Origin: CAZYQW01 sp964649825
Lineage (GTDB): Bacteria; Planctomycetota; B15-G4; JADJEK01
NCBI GenBank assembly: GCA_964649825.1
Contig: CAZYQW010000044.1
Span: forward strand, 58,867 to 122,866
Length of the DNA stretch: 64,000 nt
Direction of reading: 5' to 3'
Part shown: positions 42,280-50,513 of the stretch, piece after piece
Numbering within the stretch: position 1 is the first letter of the stretch
Layout: the number at the start of each line of letters is the position of its first letter
Notes under the pieces: generated by a model
What the model was told of the DNA's origin: nothing
The model's input: the letters and a program-made list of their open reading frames with translations, nothing else
Databases searched by the model: none
Program-made: the position numbers and the translations under genes

Positions 42280-43955
42280 TGGCGCAGCACGTTCTCGGGC
42301 TCTCGGCTCACACGTCGTCGTCGGCGGCCGCCTGCGTCCGCGACGGTGTCCCGATCGCGGCAGCCGGCGAGGCGACCTTCAGCGGCTTCCGCCGCGACGG
42401 CGGCTTCCCGAAGCAGGCGGTCCGCTTCTGTCTGCGCCGCGCGGGGATCGCGAGCGAGCAGCTCGACCGGGTCGCGTTCTTCGCCAAGCCGCTGCGGCGG
42501 TTCGAGCGCGTGATCGTGTCGCACCTGCGCGCGTTTCCCAGCTCGCCGCGAGGCTTCGCGTCCGACCTGTTCCAGTGGCTCGGGAGCCGGCTCTGGATGC
42601 GCAACAACGTCGTCGGCGAGCTCGGCGTCGCTCCGGACCAGGTCGTCTTCTGCGAGCATCACGAGGCGCTCGCGGCCGCCGCGTGCGTCACGTCGCCGTT
42701 CGCCGAGGCGTCGGTCCTCACGTTCGGCTCGGACGGGGAGTGGGCGAGTACCGCGTTGTCGCACGTCCGGGACGGGTCCGTCCGGGTGCTGCGGGAGGTG
42801 CACCATCCGCACGCGCTGACCGCGCTGTTCGACGCGGTCGGTCGATTCATCGGGTTCGACCCGACCGTCGATCGCGACCGCGTGGTCGCGCTCGCCGGCT
42901 TCGGCGAGCCCACGCGGGTCGACGCGTTGCGCCAGTTGATCGATCTGCGAGCGGACGGCTCGTTCGCGCTCGACGCGGCCTTCGCGCGAGGCGCGAGGCG
43001 CGTCGACGAGCGGCTTCGGCAGGCGCTGGGCGCGCCGCGACACCCGGGAGATCCGATTCGATCGCGAGGCGCGGACCGGAGCGACGCCGACCTTGCGCGG
43101 AGTCTGCAGGAGGTGCTGCTCGAGGCGGTGCTCGGCGTGTCGCGTGCGCTGCTCGCGACCGGCGGTCCCCCTCGTCTCTGTCTGGCCGGCGACCTCCCGC
43201 TCGACGGCGCGACGCAGCGCCGCCTTCTGACCGAGGGACCGTTCGAGGCGCTGCACGTCGTACCGATGGGAGGGAGCGCGATCGCGGCGCTCGGTGCCGC
43301 GGCGCTGGCGAGCGGCGCGGTCGCCGGCGGCGCCGCGCGGCTCGCGCTCGGGCCCGACGCGGCCGACGCCGCGGGGCCGGGCGCGTGCGAGCTCGGGTCC
43401 GACGGCGCGGTGGTCGCCGCCGCCGAGGAGCGGTTGAACGCGTCGAAGCTGGTCGGTTGGGTGCGTGGCCCGTTGGAGTTCGCCGACCACACGCTCGGCG
43501 GGCGAAGCGCGTTCTGCGACCCCGCGTCGCTCGAGCTCGCGGAGCGGCTCAAGCGCGACGTGACGCGCCAGGACGAGCACGTCCCGGCCGGCGTGGTCGT
43601 GCGGGACGAGGACGTCGGCGATTGGTTCCACGTTCCGAGCGGCGCCGCGGCGCTCCTTCCGTCCGGCGAGATCGCGCTCGTGCCGAAGGACGGGCGCGGC
43701 GAGCGCGTGGCCGGTGCTCGCCACGCCGACGGGACGGTCCGCGTGCGAACGGTCGACGCGGGCCGGGACCCCGTCCTCGCCGCGCTCCTCGGCCGGCTCG
43801 GCGCGATCCGTGCGGCGCCGCTGCTCCTCGAGGCGAGCCTGCGCCTCCCCGGCGAGCCGCTCGTGAAGGACGAGGGCGCCGCGATCCGCCTGTTCGAGCG
43901 CAGCCGCCTCGACGCGCTCTTCGTCGAGCGACGGCTGTACGAACGGCCGGCGTAG
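42279..43955 (+). CDS. Degenerate NodU/CmcH-type carbamoyltransferase-like protein
   Basis: 558 residues with the same overall course as NodU-family O-carbamoyltransferases: the LGLSAHTSSSAAACVRDG start, EHHEALAAAA...SDGEWAST, LAGFGEP, a central LCLAGDLPLD and a GPLEFADHTLGGRSAFCDP block. Key motifs are altered. EATF replaces the usual EERF, the second His of the HHxxH metal/carbamoyl motif is Leu (EHHEAL, 126-131), and the C-terminal GPRALGNRS/RPFAP elements are largely lost. It may be a pseudoenzyme or have changed chemistry. It is co-translated with the ferritin-like gene and convergent with the WD40 gene. Confidence 0.75.
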   Translation: MAQHVLGLSAHTSSSAAACVRDGVPIAAAGEATFSGFRRDGGFPKQAVRFCLRRAGIASEQLDRVAFFAKPLRRFERVIVSHLRAFPSSPRGFASDLFQWLGSRLWMRNNVVGELGVAPDQVVFCEHHEALAAAACVTSPFAEASVLTFGSDGEWASTALSHVRDGSVRVLREVHHPHALTALFDAVGRFIGFDPTVDRDRVVALAGFGEPTRVDALRQLIDLRADGSFALDAAFARGARRVDERLRQALGAPRHPGDPIRSRGADRSDADLARSLQEVLLEAVLGVSRALLATGGPPRLCLAGDLPLDGATQRRLLTEGPFEALHVVPMGGSAIAALGAAALASGAVAGGAARLALGPDAADAAGPGACELGSDGAVVAAAEERLNASKLVGWVRGPLEFADHTLGGRSAFCDPASLELAERLKRDVTRQDEHVPAGVVVRDEDVGDWFHVPSGAAALLPSGEIALVPKDGRGERVAGARHADGTVRVRTVDAGRDPVLAALLGRLGAIRAAPLLLEASLRLPGEPLVKDEGAAIRLFERSRLDALFVERRLYERPA

Positions 43956-43987
43956 TCGGATGCGCAGAGAGCGATCGGGGCGGCGCG

Positions 43988-46540
43988 CTACCTGGCCGGC
44001 GCCTGGTCGTGGGTGTCGCCGGCCGGAAGGGAGACCTCGATCCGCCACAGCTCGCCCGCGTCGTCCCCGACCACGAACGCGGGTCGCCGGCCCGCGACCG
44101 AGAGGCAGCGGAGCGCGGCGTCGCCCGTGAACGTCTCGACGCGCTTCGGTTTTTCCTCGAGGTCCCAGAGGAGCGCCGTCGCGTCGAGCGAGCACGTGAC
44201 GGCGTAGCGCTCGTCCGGCAGGAACGCGCAGCCGGTGACGGCGGCGCGGTGCTCGTCGAGCAGGGCGAGCAGCTCTCCCTCCCCCTCGAGGTCCCAGTAG
44301 CGGAGCGTGCCGTCCCTCGACGCGGTCAGCCCCCGCGCGCCGTCGCCGGTGATCGCCACCGCGAGAACGGATTCGCCGTGCCCGCGGAGCACGTGGAGCG
44401 GGGTGCCGCTTTGCAGCGCGAAGACGCGCGCGGTGCCGTCGTCGGAGCCGGTGAGGAGGACGCGCTCGGCGCCGTCGCAGGCGAGTGCGCGGACCGGGCC
44501 GGCGTGGCCGGAGACGCGGGCCGCGACCTCGAGTCGGCGGTACGGGTCCGGGTCGGGATCGTCGGAGGGCGGCGTGACCCAGATCCGGCGGCCGGCGAAC
44601 GCGGTGCCGTCGTCCAGTCCGATGAGGGTCAGCACGCCGCGCGGCGAAAGGGCGATCGCGGTCGGTACGGCCGGCGTGACCGCCTTCAAGTCGTGGGCCT
44701 CGTCGGTCGCTCCGTCGAGCCGCCAGTAGCGGACGTGGTGGTCGCCGCCGACCGAGACGAAGAAGTCGCCGCCGGGGTTCGTGGCGATCCGGAGCGGAGG
44801 ACGGTGCTCCAGCCGGCTCGTCTTCTGCTCCGTGTCGTTCCAGAGTCGCATCGGCGCGGTGTCCGTGCTCGAGAGGATCCGTTCGGAAGTCGCGGCGACG
44901 GCGAGGATCGGGCGTCGCGACGGACTCAGGCCCGAGAGGCGAACGACCTCGGGCCTCCGCCCCCCGGTCACGACGACGAGGCGTTGGTCGTCGGTCGACG
45001 TCGCGGCCAGGATCGGCCCGCCCGCCGCCGCGAAGACCGAGAGTTCGCGGCCGTCGTCGACGTCCCACGCCCGCACCGTCCCGTCCAGCGACCACGAGAC
45101 GACGCGATCCGGCGCGAGGCCCACGAACCCGACGACGGCGCCGCGGTGCCCCGCGAAGCGGACCTGCTCCTCGCCGGTCTCGAGGTCGAAGCGCTTGAGC
45201 GTCCCGTCCTCCGACGCGGAGATCGCGCGGCGCTCGTCGACGAACGCGCACGCGGTCAGGGCCTTGTCGTGCGCGCCGATCACCGCGAGCGGCGTCCCGT
45301 CGGGTCGCCACGCGCGCAGCGTGCGGTCGTTCCCGCCCGAAAGGACCGCACCGTCTTCGCCGACCGCGCAGCAGGTGACGGCGCCGGAGTGGCCGCGCAG
45401 CACCGCGCGCAGCCGTCCCGTGTCGAGGTCCCACGCGCGCAGCGTGCCGTCCTGCGAGCCCGACACGACGACGCGAACCTTCACGTCGGTGCCGCCGAGG
45501 CACGTGATCGGGCCGGAGTGCCCGGTCAGGACGAGGGCGGGGTTGGTCGCGGCGACGACGACGCGGACGGTGCCGTCCTCGGCGCCGGAGACGACCGCGG
45601 CGTCCCGGGGCAGGACGAAGAGCGTCGTCACCGCCGCTTGATGCCGCGTCACCTCAGTGGCCGCGATCCCGCTCGCCACGTACACGATCGCGCCGTCCGC
45701 GTGTCCGGTGACCAGTCCGCCGTCCGGCTGCGTCGCCGCCACGCGGATGTCGCGGTCGTCGCTCTCGATCGGACCGCTCGCTCCGTCGCTGCCCCAATGG
45801 ACGGCGGAGCCGCGGTCGCTGACGGCGATGATCTGATCCCGCGCGACGACGACGCGCCGCAGCCGGACCTCCGCCGGCTCCAGGTGCGGTTCCGTCGCGG
45901 AAGCGACGCGCGTCCCCTGCAGGTACGGCCGCGGCCCGCTCGGCGTCTCGCCGGCCGCGAGGCGGTGGCGGTAGAGGATGCCGTAGAGGTCGTCGGGGCG
46001 CAGCCGCAGCGACTCCTTCGCCGCCTCGATCGCATCGTGGACCAGCGCGACCGCGGCATGGATTCCTTCCACGTAGACGTCATCCCCGTGGAGAACGTCG
46101 CGGGCGCGCGCGAGCGCATCGATCGTCGCGTCGACCCCGGCCGCGTCCTGCATCGCGGCGAGGAACGCGTCGTCGCGGACGAGTCGATCGATTCGCTCGA
46201 GGTCGTTCGCGAGGACCGCGTGGTCGAGGAGGCGGCGGCGGGCGTACCCCGCGAGCGAGCTCTCCTCCGCGCGCGCTGCATCGAGGCGGTCGACGAGCCG
46301 GGCGTGCCGGTCTCGCACCTCCTCCTCACCGAGCGGCTCGAGCACGAGCGCGCGCACCGAGTCGTGGGTGCCGATCGTGTCGCCGTCGACCGGCGTCAGG
46401 CCGAGCGCCGCGAAGCGGAGCGCCTCGCGTCGCAGCCACGATGGCTCGAAGTCGAGCTCCTGCAGCAGGTCGAGCGGCACCGCCTCCCGCAGGAGCGCGA
46501 GCGTCGCGAGCGGGTCGGGCACTTGGTTCGGCGCGTTCAT
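43988..46540 (-). CDS. WD40-repeat protein with an N-terminal winged-helix-like region
   Basis: 850 residues. The first about 180 residues look like the part that follows the nucleotide-binding domain in APAF1-like STAND proteins: VPLDLLQELDFEPSWLRREALRFAALGL, then THDSVRALVLEPL in the place of the usual MHDLVR. From about 225 on there are some 12-14 WD40-type blades (DGTLRAWDLDTG, DRTLRAW, DGTVRAWDVDDG, DGTARVF, DGTLRYWDLEG), enough for two propellers. It has no P-loop. The ATG overlaps the stop of the STAND-type NTPase gene (ATGA). It most likely is the sensor half of a split STAND switch. Confidence 0.87.
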   Translation of the reverse strand: MNAPNQVPDPLATLALLREAVPLDLLQELDFEPSWLRREALRFAALGLTPVDGDTIGTHDSVRALVLEPLGEEEVRDRHARLVDRLDAARAEESSLAGYARRRLLDHAVLANDLERIDRLVRDDAFLAAMQDAAGVDATIDALARARDVLHGDDVYVEGIHAAVALVHDAIEAAKESLRLRPDDLYGILYRHRLAAGETPSGPRPYLQGTRVASATEPHLEPAEVRLRRVVVARDQIIAVSDRGSAVHWGSDGASGPIESDDRDIRVAATQPDGGLVTGHADGAIVYVASGIAATEVTRHQAAVTTLFVLPRDAAVVSGAEDGTVRVVVAATNPALVLTGHSGPITCLGGTDVKVRVVVSGSQDGTLRAWDLDTGRLRAVLRGHSGAVTCCAVGEDGAVLSGGNDRTLRAWRPDGTPLAVIGAHDKALTACAFVDERRAISASEDGTLKRFDLETGEEQVRFAGHRGAVVGFVGLAPDRVVSWSLDGTVRAWDVDDGRELSVFAAAGGPILAATSTDDQRLVVVTGGRRPEVVRLSGLSPSRRPILAVAATSERILSSTDTAPMRLWNDTEQKTSRLEHRPPLRIATNPGGDFFVSVGGDHHVRYWRLDGATDEAHDLKAVTPAVPTAIALSPRGVLTLIGLDDGTAFAGRRIWVTPPSDDPDPDPYRRLEVAARVSGHAGPVRALACDGAERVLLTGSDDGTARVFALQSGTPLHVLRGHGESVLAVAITGDGARGLTASRDGTLRYWDLEGEGELLALLDEHRAAVTGCAFLPDERYAVTCSLDATALLWDLEEKPKRVETFTGDAALRCLSVAGRRPAFVVGDDAGELWRIEVSLPAGDTHDQAPAR

Positions 46541-48477
46541 GACGGCAGCGCCCGCAAGATCTCGACCGGATCGACGTACAGGGTCGGCGGCATGAGACGG
46601 AGGTTGAACGGCGACGGCGGGCGAGACTGGAGCCAGTCGATCATCGCGCGAGCCGTCGCCGGAGTGCCTCCGGCCCGCTCGAGGACGACGAGCTCCGGCG
46701 CGACGCTTGGGATCGGAAGCGTGCTCAGCATCTTCTCGAGAGCCGCCTCGAGGCTCGTCCCGTCCGTCGCCTCGAACATCGCCGCCGCCTCGCGGACTCG
46801 ATCGGCCCAGGCGGCGAACGTCTCAGGAGCTCCGGTCTGCTCCTGACTTCGCGTGCGCGAACTTCTCGTCGAGGAGGCGGGCGCCCTGTCCCGAATCACG
46901 TCCGCGTACGCCTCGACCAGCTCGCGGCACGCCTCCGCCGCATCCTCGCCGCCCTCGGTCATCGGGATGTCCCACAGCGGGTCGTTCTTCTCCAGGTAGA
47001 ACCTCAGGTCCGCCGAGTGATGCATCGACACCACGTAGTGGACGCGAGCCGGAGGAATGCTCGGGAGCACGCGGGCTCGGTGTGCCATCGTCTGGTCGGA
47101 CTCCTCCTCGCCCTGGAGGTCGTCGAGGAAGATCGCGATGCCAGGCCGTTCGTGCGCCGGCAGCCGCTCCGACGCGTGGCCGAGCAGCTCGTCGAGGGGT
47201 ACGTCGGGCGGCAGGTCGCCGGCGAGCTCGGGGAACGCGGCGAAGAGCTGCGCGCGCAGCGAGCCTTCGATCACGTCGCGTTCCGACCAGGCACGGGGAC
47301 CGGCCGTGAGGTAGTGGTGTGGAGCGACGAACCCCTGCTCCTCGCATCGATCGAGGACGTGCGACAGGAGCGCGGTCTTGCCGGCTCCCTCGGGTCCGCT
47401 GATGACGATCCAGCCGCGATAGCCGCCGCTGCCGCCTCCACCGCCGTAACCGGAGCCACCGCCGTCCGGGCGCTCGCCGAGGAGACGCTTCTCGATCGCC
47501 TCGACCTGCTCGCGATACCCGCAGAACGGGCGGTGGCGCGCGCGGACCGGGCCGAAGTCGATCGCTCCGCTCGGCCGGCCGCCGTTCGCCGGGTCGCGGG
47601 CGAGCTCGTGCTCGCGGCCGTCCGCGGTGCGGAGCTGCACCGCGCTCGCGGGAACGGCGACGCGGCGGGTCTCGTCGGGCGCGAGCCGGAGCAGCCGTCG
47701 CTCGGATCGGCTCGATTCGCTCCAGCGCAGCTCCAGCAGGAGCGGCGTCGTGATGGGCAGCTCGAGCGGGTGCGTGTCGGGTCCTGCCGCCGGCCCGATC
47801 TCCAGCGTTCCGCCGGCGAGGCGCACGTGCATCGTCACGCGCTCGCTCGCGTCGGGCAGGAGCCACGGCAGCCAGTTCTCGAACGCGTCGCTCGGCGCGT
47901 CGCGGCCCTCGGGCAGATCGATCTCGCGGCCGAGCCGGGCGCGGGCGCCGGTGGCGAGCATGCGACCGGTGACCGACTCGCGGATCGCGGGGGGGAGCGT
48001 CAGCAGCGCGCGCATCAGCCAGCGCGAGACGTCGCGCGGCGAGGTCGACGCGACCATCTGCTGCCCCGCGGCGAGGAGGAGGTCGCGGATCAGGTCGGCG
48101 TCCGCCGGGCGGTCGGACAACGAGAGCCGCATGATCTTCTCTTCGAGCCGGATCGACCACGGAGCATCGTGCTCGGAGTGGAACCCCTCGATCAACCGTC
48201 CCGCGCTCTCGAGGCGCTCCTTGTCCGTGGCGAGCGCGCGGCGCAGCTCCTCGGCGACCTCGGGCACGAGCGCGATTCCCGCGTTCGACTCGGCCGCGAC
48301 GAGGTCGGAGAACCACAAGTCGGCCTCGATCGACGCCGGCGCGCCATCGATCGAGAGGCGCAGGCGACGGAGCAGCTCGGGCTCGACCCGCACCGCGAGC
48401 GACACCATCTCGGCCAGCCGCGCGGCGATCGGATGCCCGTCGCGAAACCGTTCGACGATCGCGCGTGCGTCGATCAC
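46537..48477 (-). CDS. STAND-type P-loop NTPase with a long N-terminal adaptor region
   Basis: 646 residues. Residues 1-310 are an unrecognised region: helices (about 1-200), then a beta-rich domain (about 212-295). The NTPase starts with a STAND-like FCGYREQ motif (318-324), a Gly-rich linker (338-353), Walker A GPEGAGKT (361-368) and Walker B FLDDL (450-454), then a sensor-like VHYVVSMHHS. It stops just after a GGTPATARAMIDWLQ helix that resembles GxP in NB-ARC domains, so the winged helix is missing here and appears at the start of the next gene. The GTG start overlaps the vWA gene stop and its own stop overlaps the WD40 gene start, each by 4 nt. Confidence 0.8.
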   Translation of the reverse strand: MIDARAIVERFRDGHPIAARLAEMVSLAVRVEPELLRRLRLSIDGAPASIEADLWFSDLVAAESNAGIALVPEVAEELRRALATDKERLESAGRLIEGFHSEHDAPWSIRLEEKIMRLSLSDRPADADLIRDLLLAAGQQMVASTSPRDVSRWLMRALLTLPPAIRESVTGRMLATGARARLGREIDLPEGRDAPSDAFENWLPWLLPDASERVTMHVRLAGGTLEIGPAAGPDTHPLELPITTPLLLELRWSESSRSERRLLRLAPDETRRVAVPASAVQLRTADGREHELARDPANGGRPSGAIDFGPVRARHRPFCGYREQVEAIEKRLLGERPDGGGSGYGGGGGSGGYRGWIVISGPEGAGKTALLSHVLDRCEEQGFVAPHHYLTAGPRAWSERDVIEGSLRAQLFAAFPELAGDLPPDVPLDELLGHASERLPAHERPGIAIFLDDLQGEEESDQTMAHRARVLPSIPPARVHYVVSMHHSADLRFYLEKNDPLWDIPMTEGGEDAAEACRELVEAYADVIRDRAPASSTRSSRTRSQEQTGAPETFAAWADRVREAAAMFEATDGTSLEAALEKMLSTLPIPSVAPELVVLERAGGTPATARAMIDWLQSRPPSPFNLRLMPPTLYVDPVEILRALPS

Positions 48478-49493
48478 TGGGCGCTCCGCACGACCCGGTC
48501 CTTGACGCGCTGGACGGTGCCGGTGTTCGTCTTCCGATCCCACCGGATCGGATGGACGGAGTGCCGGAACCGCTTCGGCCAGCGCTCGCGGCCGTACGGC
48601 GTGAACGCGAACAGCGGGCAGCCCGATCTCGCGATGGTCGCCGCGAAGCGGACCCACTCGGAAACGCTCGCGCGCTCCTCGGGGGCGATGGGCGAGATGC
48701 CGAGGTCGCTCAGCACGAGCACCGGCGTGCCGGCCGCGGGCGGCTCGTACTCCCGCCAGTCGACGCGCGAACCTCGTCCCGCGCCGCGGAGTGGACACGC
48801 CTCGAACTCGAGGACGTCGAGGCGGCATTCGCCGACGGTGGCTCGCACCGCTGCGCGCAGGTCGTCCGCGTCCGCCGCGAACGGTCGCATGCCGGGGCCG
48901 ACGTCGACGAGGAGCTGGACCCCGCGCCGGAGCGACGGGACCGACGCCCGCGGGACCGCCGCGAACGCGCGCCCCTTCGCGATCCGCGCGATCACGGCGT
49001 CGACGTCGACCGGGCCGTCCGCGAAGTCGGTTCGTGCCGCGGTCGAGAGGATCGCCCGTCGCCAGCGCTTGACGAAGAGGCCGGTCTCGACGGCGGCCAC
49101 CGCGCTCTCGCGCCCTGGCGCGAGCAGATCGGCGAGGGGCCGCGTGCGGCGCGGCGGGGCGGAGCGGATCGGGGCCGCCGGCCGGGACGTGAGGCGCGTG
49201 AGCCGTCGCGGCGGCGCGCCGGAGGTTCCCGATCGCGGGGGAGCAGGCACCGCAGCGGCCGCCGGCCGTTCTGGCCGCGGCGATCCGATCGGCGGTCGCA
49301 CGTCCGTCGACTCGGCGCTCGCGGTCTTGCGCGTTCGCTCGCGGCGCGGAGTCGGTTCGAGCGGGGCGATCGTCAACCCGAGCAGCTCGGCGGTGCGGCG
49401 GCGGAGCGCGACGTCGTGCATGCCCTCGCCATCGAGGCCGAGCACGCCGGCGACGCGCAGGAGGTCGGCGAGCGAGACCACGGGCCGGATCAT
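48474..49493 (-). CDS. von Willebrand A-like protein with degenerate metal site
   Basis: 339 residues. The N-terminus is a small helical domain (SLADLLRVAGVLGLDG) resembling the start of SAV_2336-type proteins. A Pro/Arg-rich disordered linker follows (about 45-125). From about 135 comes an alpha/beta domain with RRGVQLLVDVGPGMRPF: D197-V-G-P-G stands where a vWA MIDAS has DxSxS. LVLSDLG (259-265) supplies the later Asp. The partial site suggests weakened or altered metal binding. vWA proteins pair with MoxR ATPases as chaperone-like complexes, and the moxR gene overlaps this start by 4 nt. Confidence 0.75.
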   Translation of the reverse strand: MIRPVVSLADLLRVAGVLGLDGEGMHDVALRRRTAELLGLTIAPLEPTPRRERTRKTASAESTDVRPPIGSPRPERPAAAAVPAPPRSGTSGAPPRRLTRLTSRPAAPIRSAPPRRTRPLADLLAPGRESAVAAVETGLFVKRWRRAILSTAARTDFADGPVDVDAVIARIAKGRAFAAVPRASVPSLRRGVQLLVDVGPGMRPFAADADDLRAAVRATVGECRLDVLEFEACPLRGAGRGSRVDWREYEPPAAGTPVLVLSDLGISPIAPEERASVSEWVRFAATIARSGCPLFAFTPYGRERWPKRFRHSVHPIRWDRKTNTGTVQRVKDRVVRSAQ

Positions 49494-50503
49494 GCGCCAC
49501 GCTCGCCGGACGGGTCGCGTCGCTTCACCAACGTCGCTTCCTCGATCCGGCTCCAGAACGTCTTCCACTCGTCCGACGCTGGATCGAGGCCCAGGCCCTT
49601 CGCGGCCCGCACCGCGTCGAGGTACTCGGCCGTGCCCGGCGTCTCGCCGCCGCGTTCGCTCAGATGCTGGCGGCGCGCGAGGAAGCGGTCGGCGACCTCG
49701 CGGAAGATCGCGTCGTCGGCGGCGCCGAAGTGCGCGGTCGCGATCTCGACCAGGCGGTCCTTCTTCACGGGCGGCGGCAGCGTGAGCGCGATGCATCTCC
49801 GCGTGAACGCGCGCGGCAGGTCGCGCTCGTCGTTCGTGGTCAGGATCACGAGCGGCGGCTCGCCGGCGGCGACGACCGGGTCGTCCGTGTCGATCCCGTC
49901 GAGGCGGAAGCGGAACGAGCCGAGCGGCTCGAGCAGGTCGTTCGGCACGTCGGGGTCGGCCTTGTCGATCTCGTCGAGCAGGACGACGGCGCGGACGGCC
50001 CCGGCCTTCCCCTCGTTCGGATCGTTCGCCACGGACACGCCGAGGCTCGTCCGCCGGGTGTCGTCGAGGCCGCGCTCTGCCGCGCTCTCCGGTGCGAACG
50101 CCCACCAGAGCACGCCGGGCTCGAGGTAGGAGCGGACCTCGCGCACGCGGTCCTTCAGCGTCGGGTCGTTCATCTGCGCGTCGCTCAGCCGCCGGACGGC
50201 GTCGATCGTGAAGAGCAGGTCCTGCGCCTGCGTGCGCGACGAGATCGTCTTGCGATAGAACCGCCAGCCGAGCTTCGCCGCGACGTCCTCGGCGAGCGAG
50301 GACTTGCCGGTGCCCGGTTCGCCCGACACCAGCAGCGGCCGCGCGGTGGCGAGCGCGACGTTGATCGCGAACGTGATCGCGTCGTCATACACGTAGACGC
50401 GCTGCTCCTCGTGATCGCCGCGCCACGCGATCGACTTCGCGACCGCCTTCGTCTGGATGCGGTGCGTCTTCTTCGTCGGGTCGAACAGCGGTTGGTAGCT
50501 CAT
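49490..50503 (-). CDS. MoxR-family AAA+ ATPase
   Basis: 337 residues with Walker A SGEPGTGKSS (60-69), Walker B VVLLDEID (173-180), LTTNDERDLPRAFTRRC (sensor 1 and arginine finger region) and a C-terminal lid. MoxR ATPases act as chaperones that remodel or activate protein complexes, usually together with a vWA protein. This is matched by the overlapping vWA gene. It follows the TIR gene after 10 bp. In MoxR-vWA conflict systems the pair is thought to set a threshold for effector activation; that role here is inferred from gene order. Confidence 0.92.
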   Translation of the reverse strand: MSYQPLFDPTKKTHRIQTKAVAKSIAWRGDHEEQRVYVYDDAITFAINVALATARPLLVSGEPGTGKSSLAEDVAAKLGWRFYRKTISSRTQAQDLLFTIDAVRRLSDAQMNDPTLKDRVREVRSYLEPGVLWWAFAPESAAERGLDDTRRTSLGVSVANDPNEGKAGAVRAVVLLDEIDKADPDVPNDLLEPLGSFRFRLDGIDTDDPVVAAGEPPLVILTTNDERDLPRAFTRRCIALTLPPPVKKDRLVEIATAHFGAADDAIFREVADRFLARRQHLSERGGETPGTAEYLDAVRAAKGLGLDPASDEWKTFWSRIEEATLVKRRDPSGERGA

Positions 50504-50513
50504 GTCGGGCCTC

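Noticed and set aside
43956..43987. Attachment site or direct repeats flanking the TIR-WD40 operon
   Set aside because: Comparison of 43956-43987 with 52743-52860 by eye gives no convincing repeat and no tRNA or integrase is seen.
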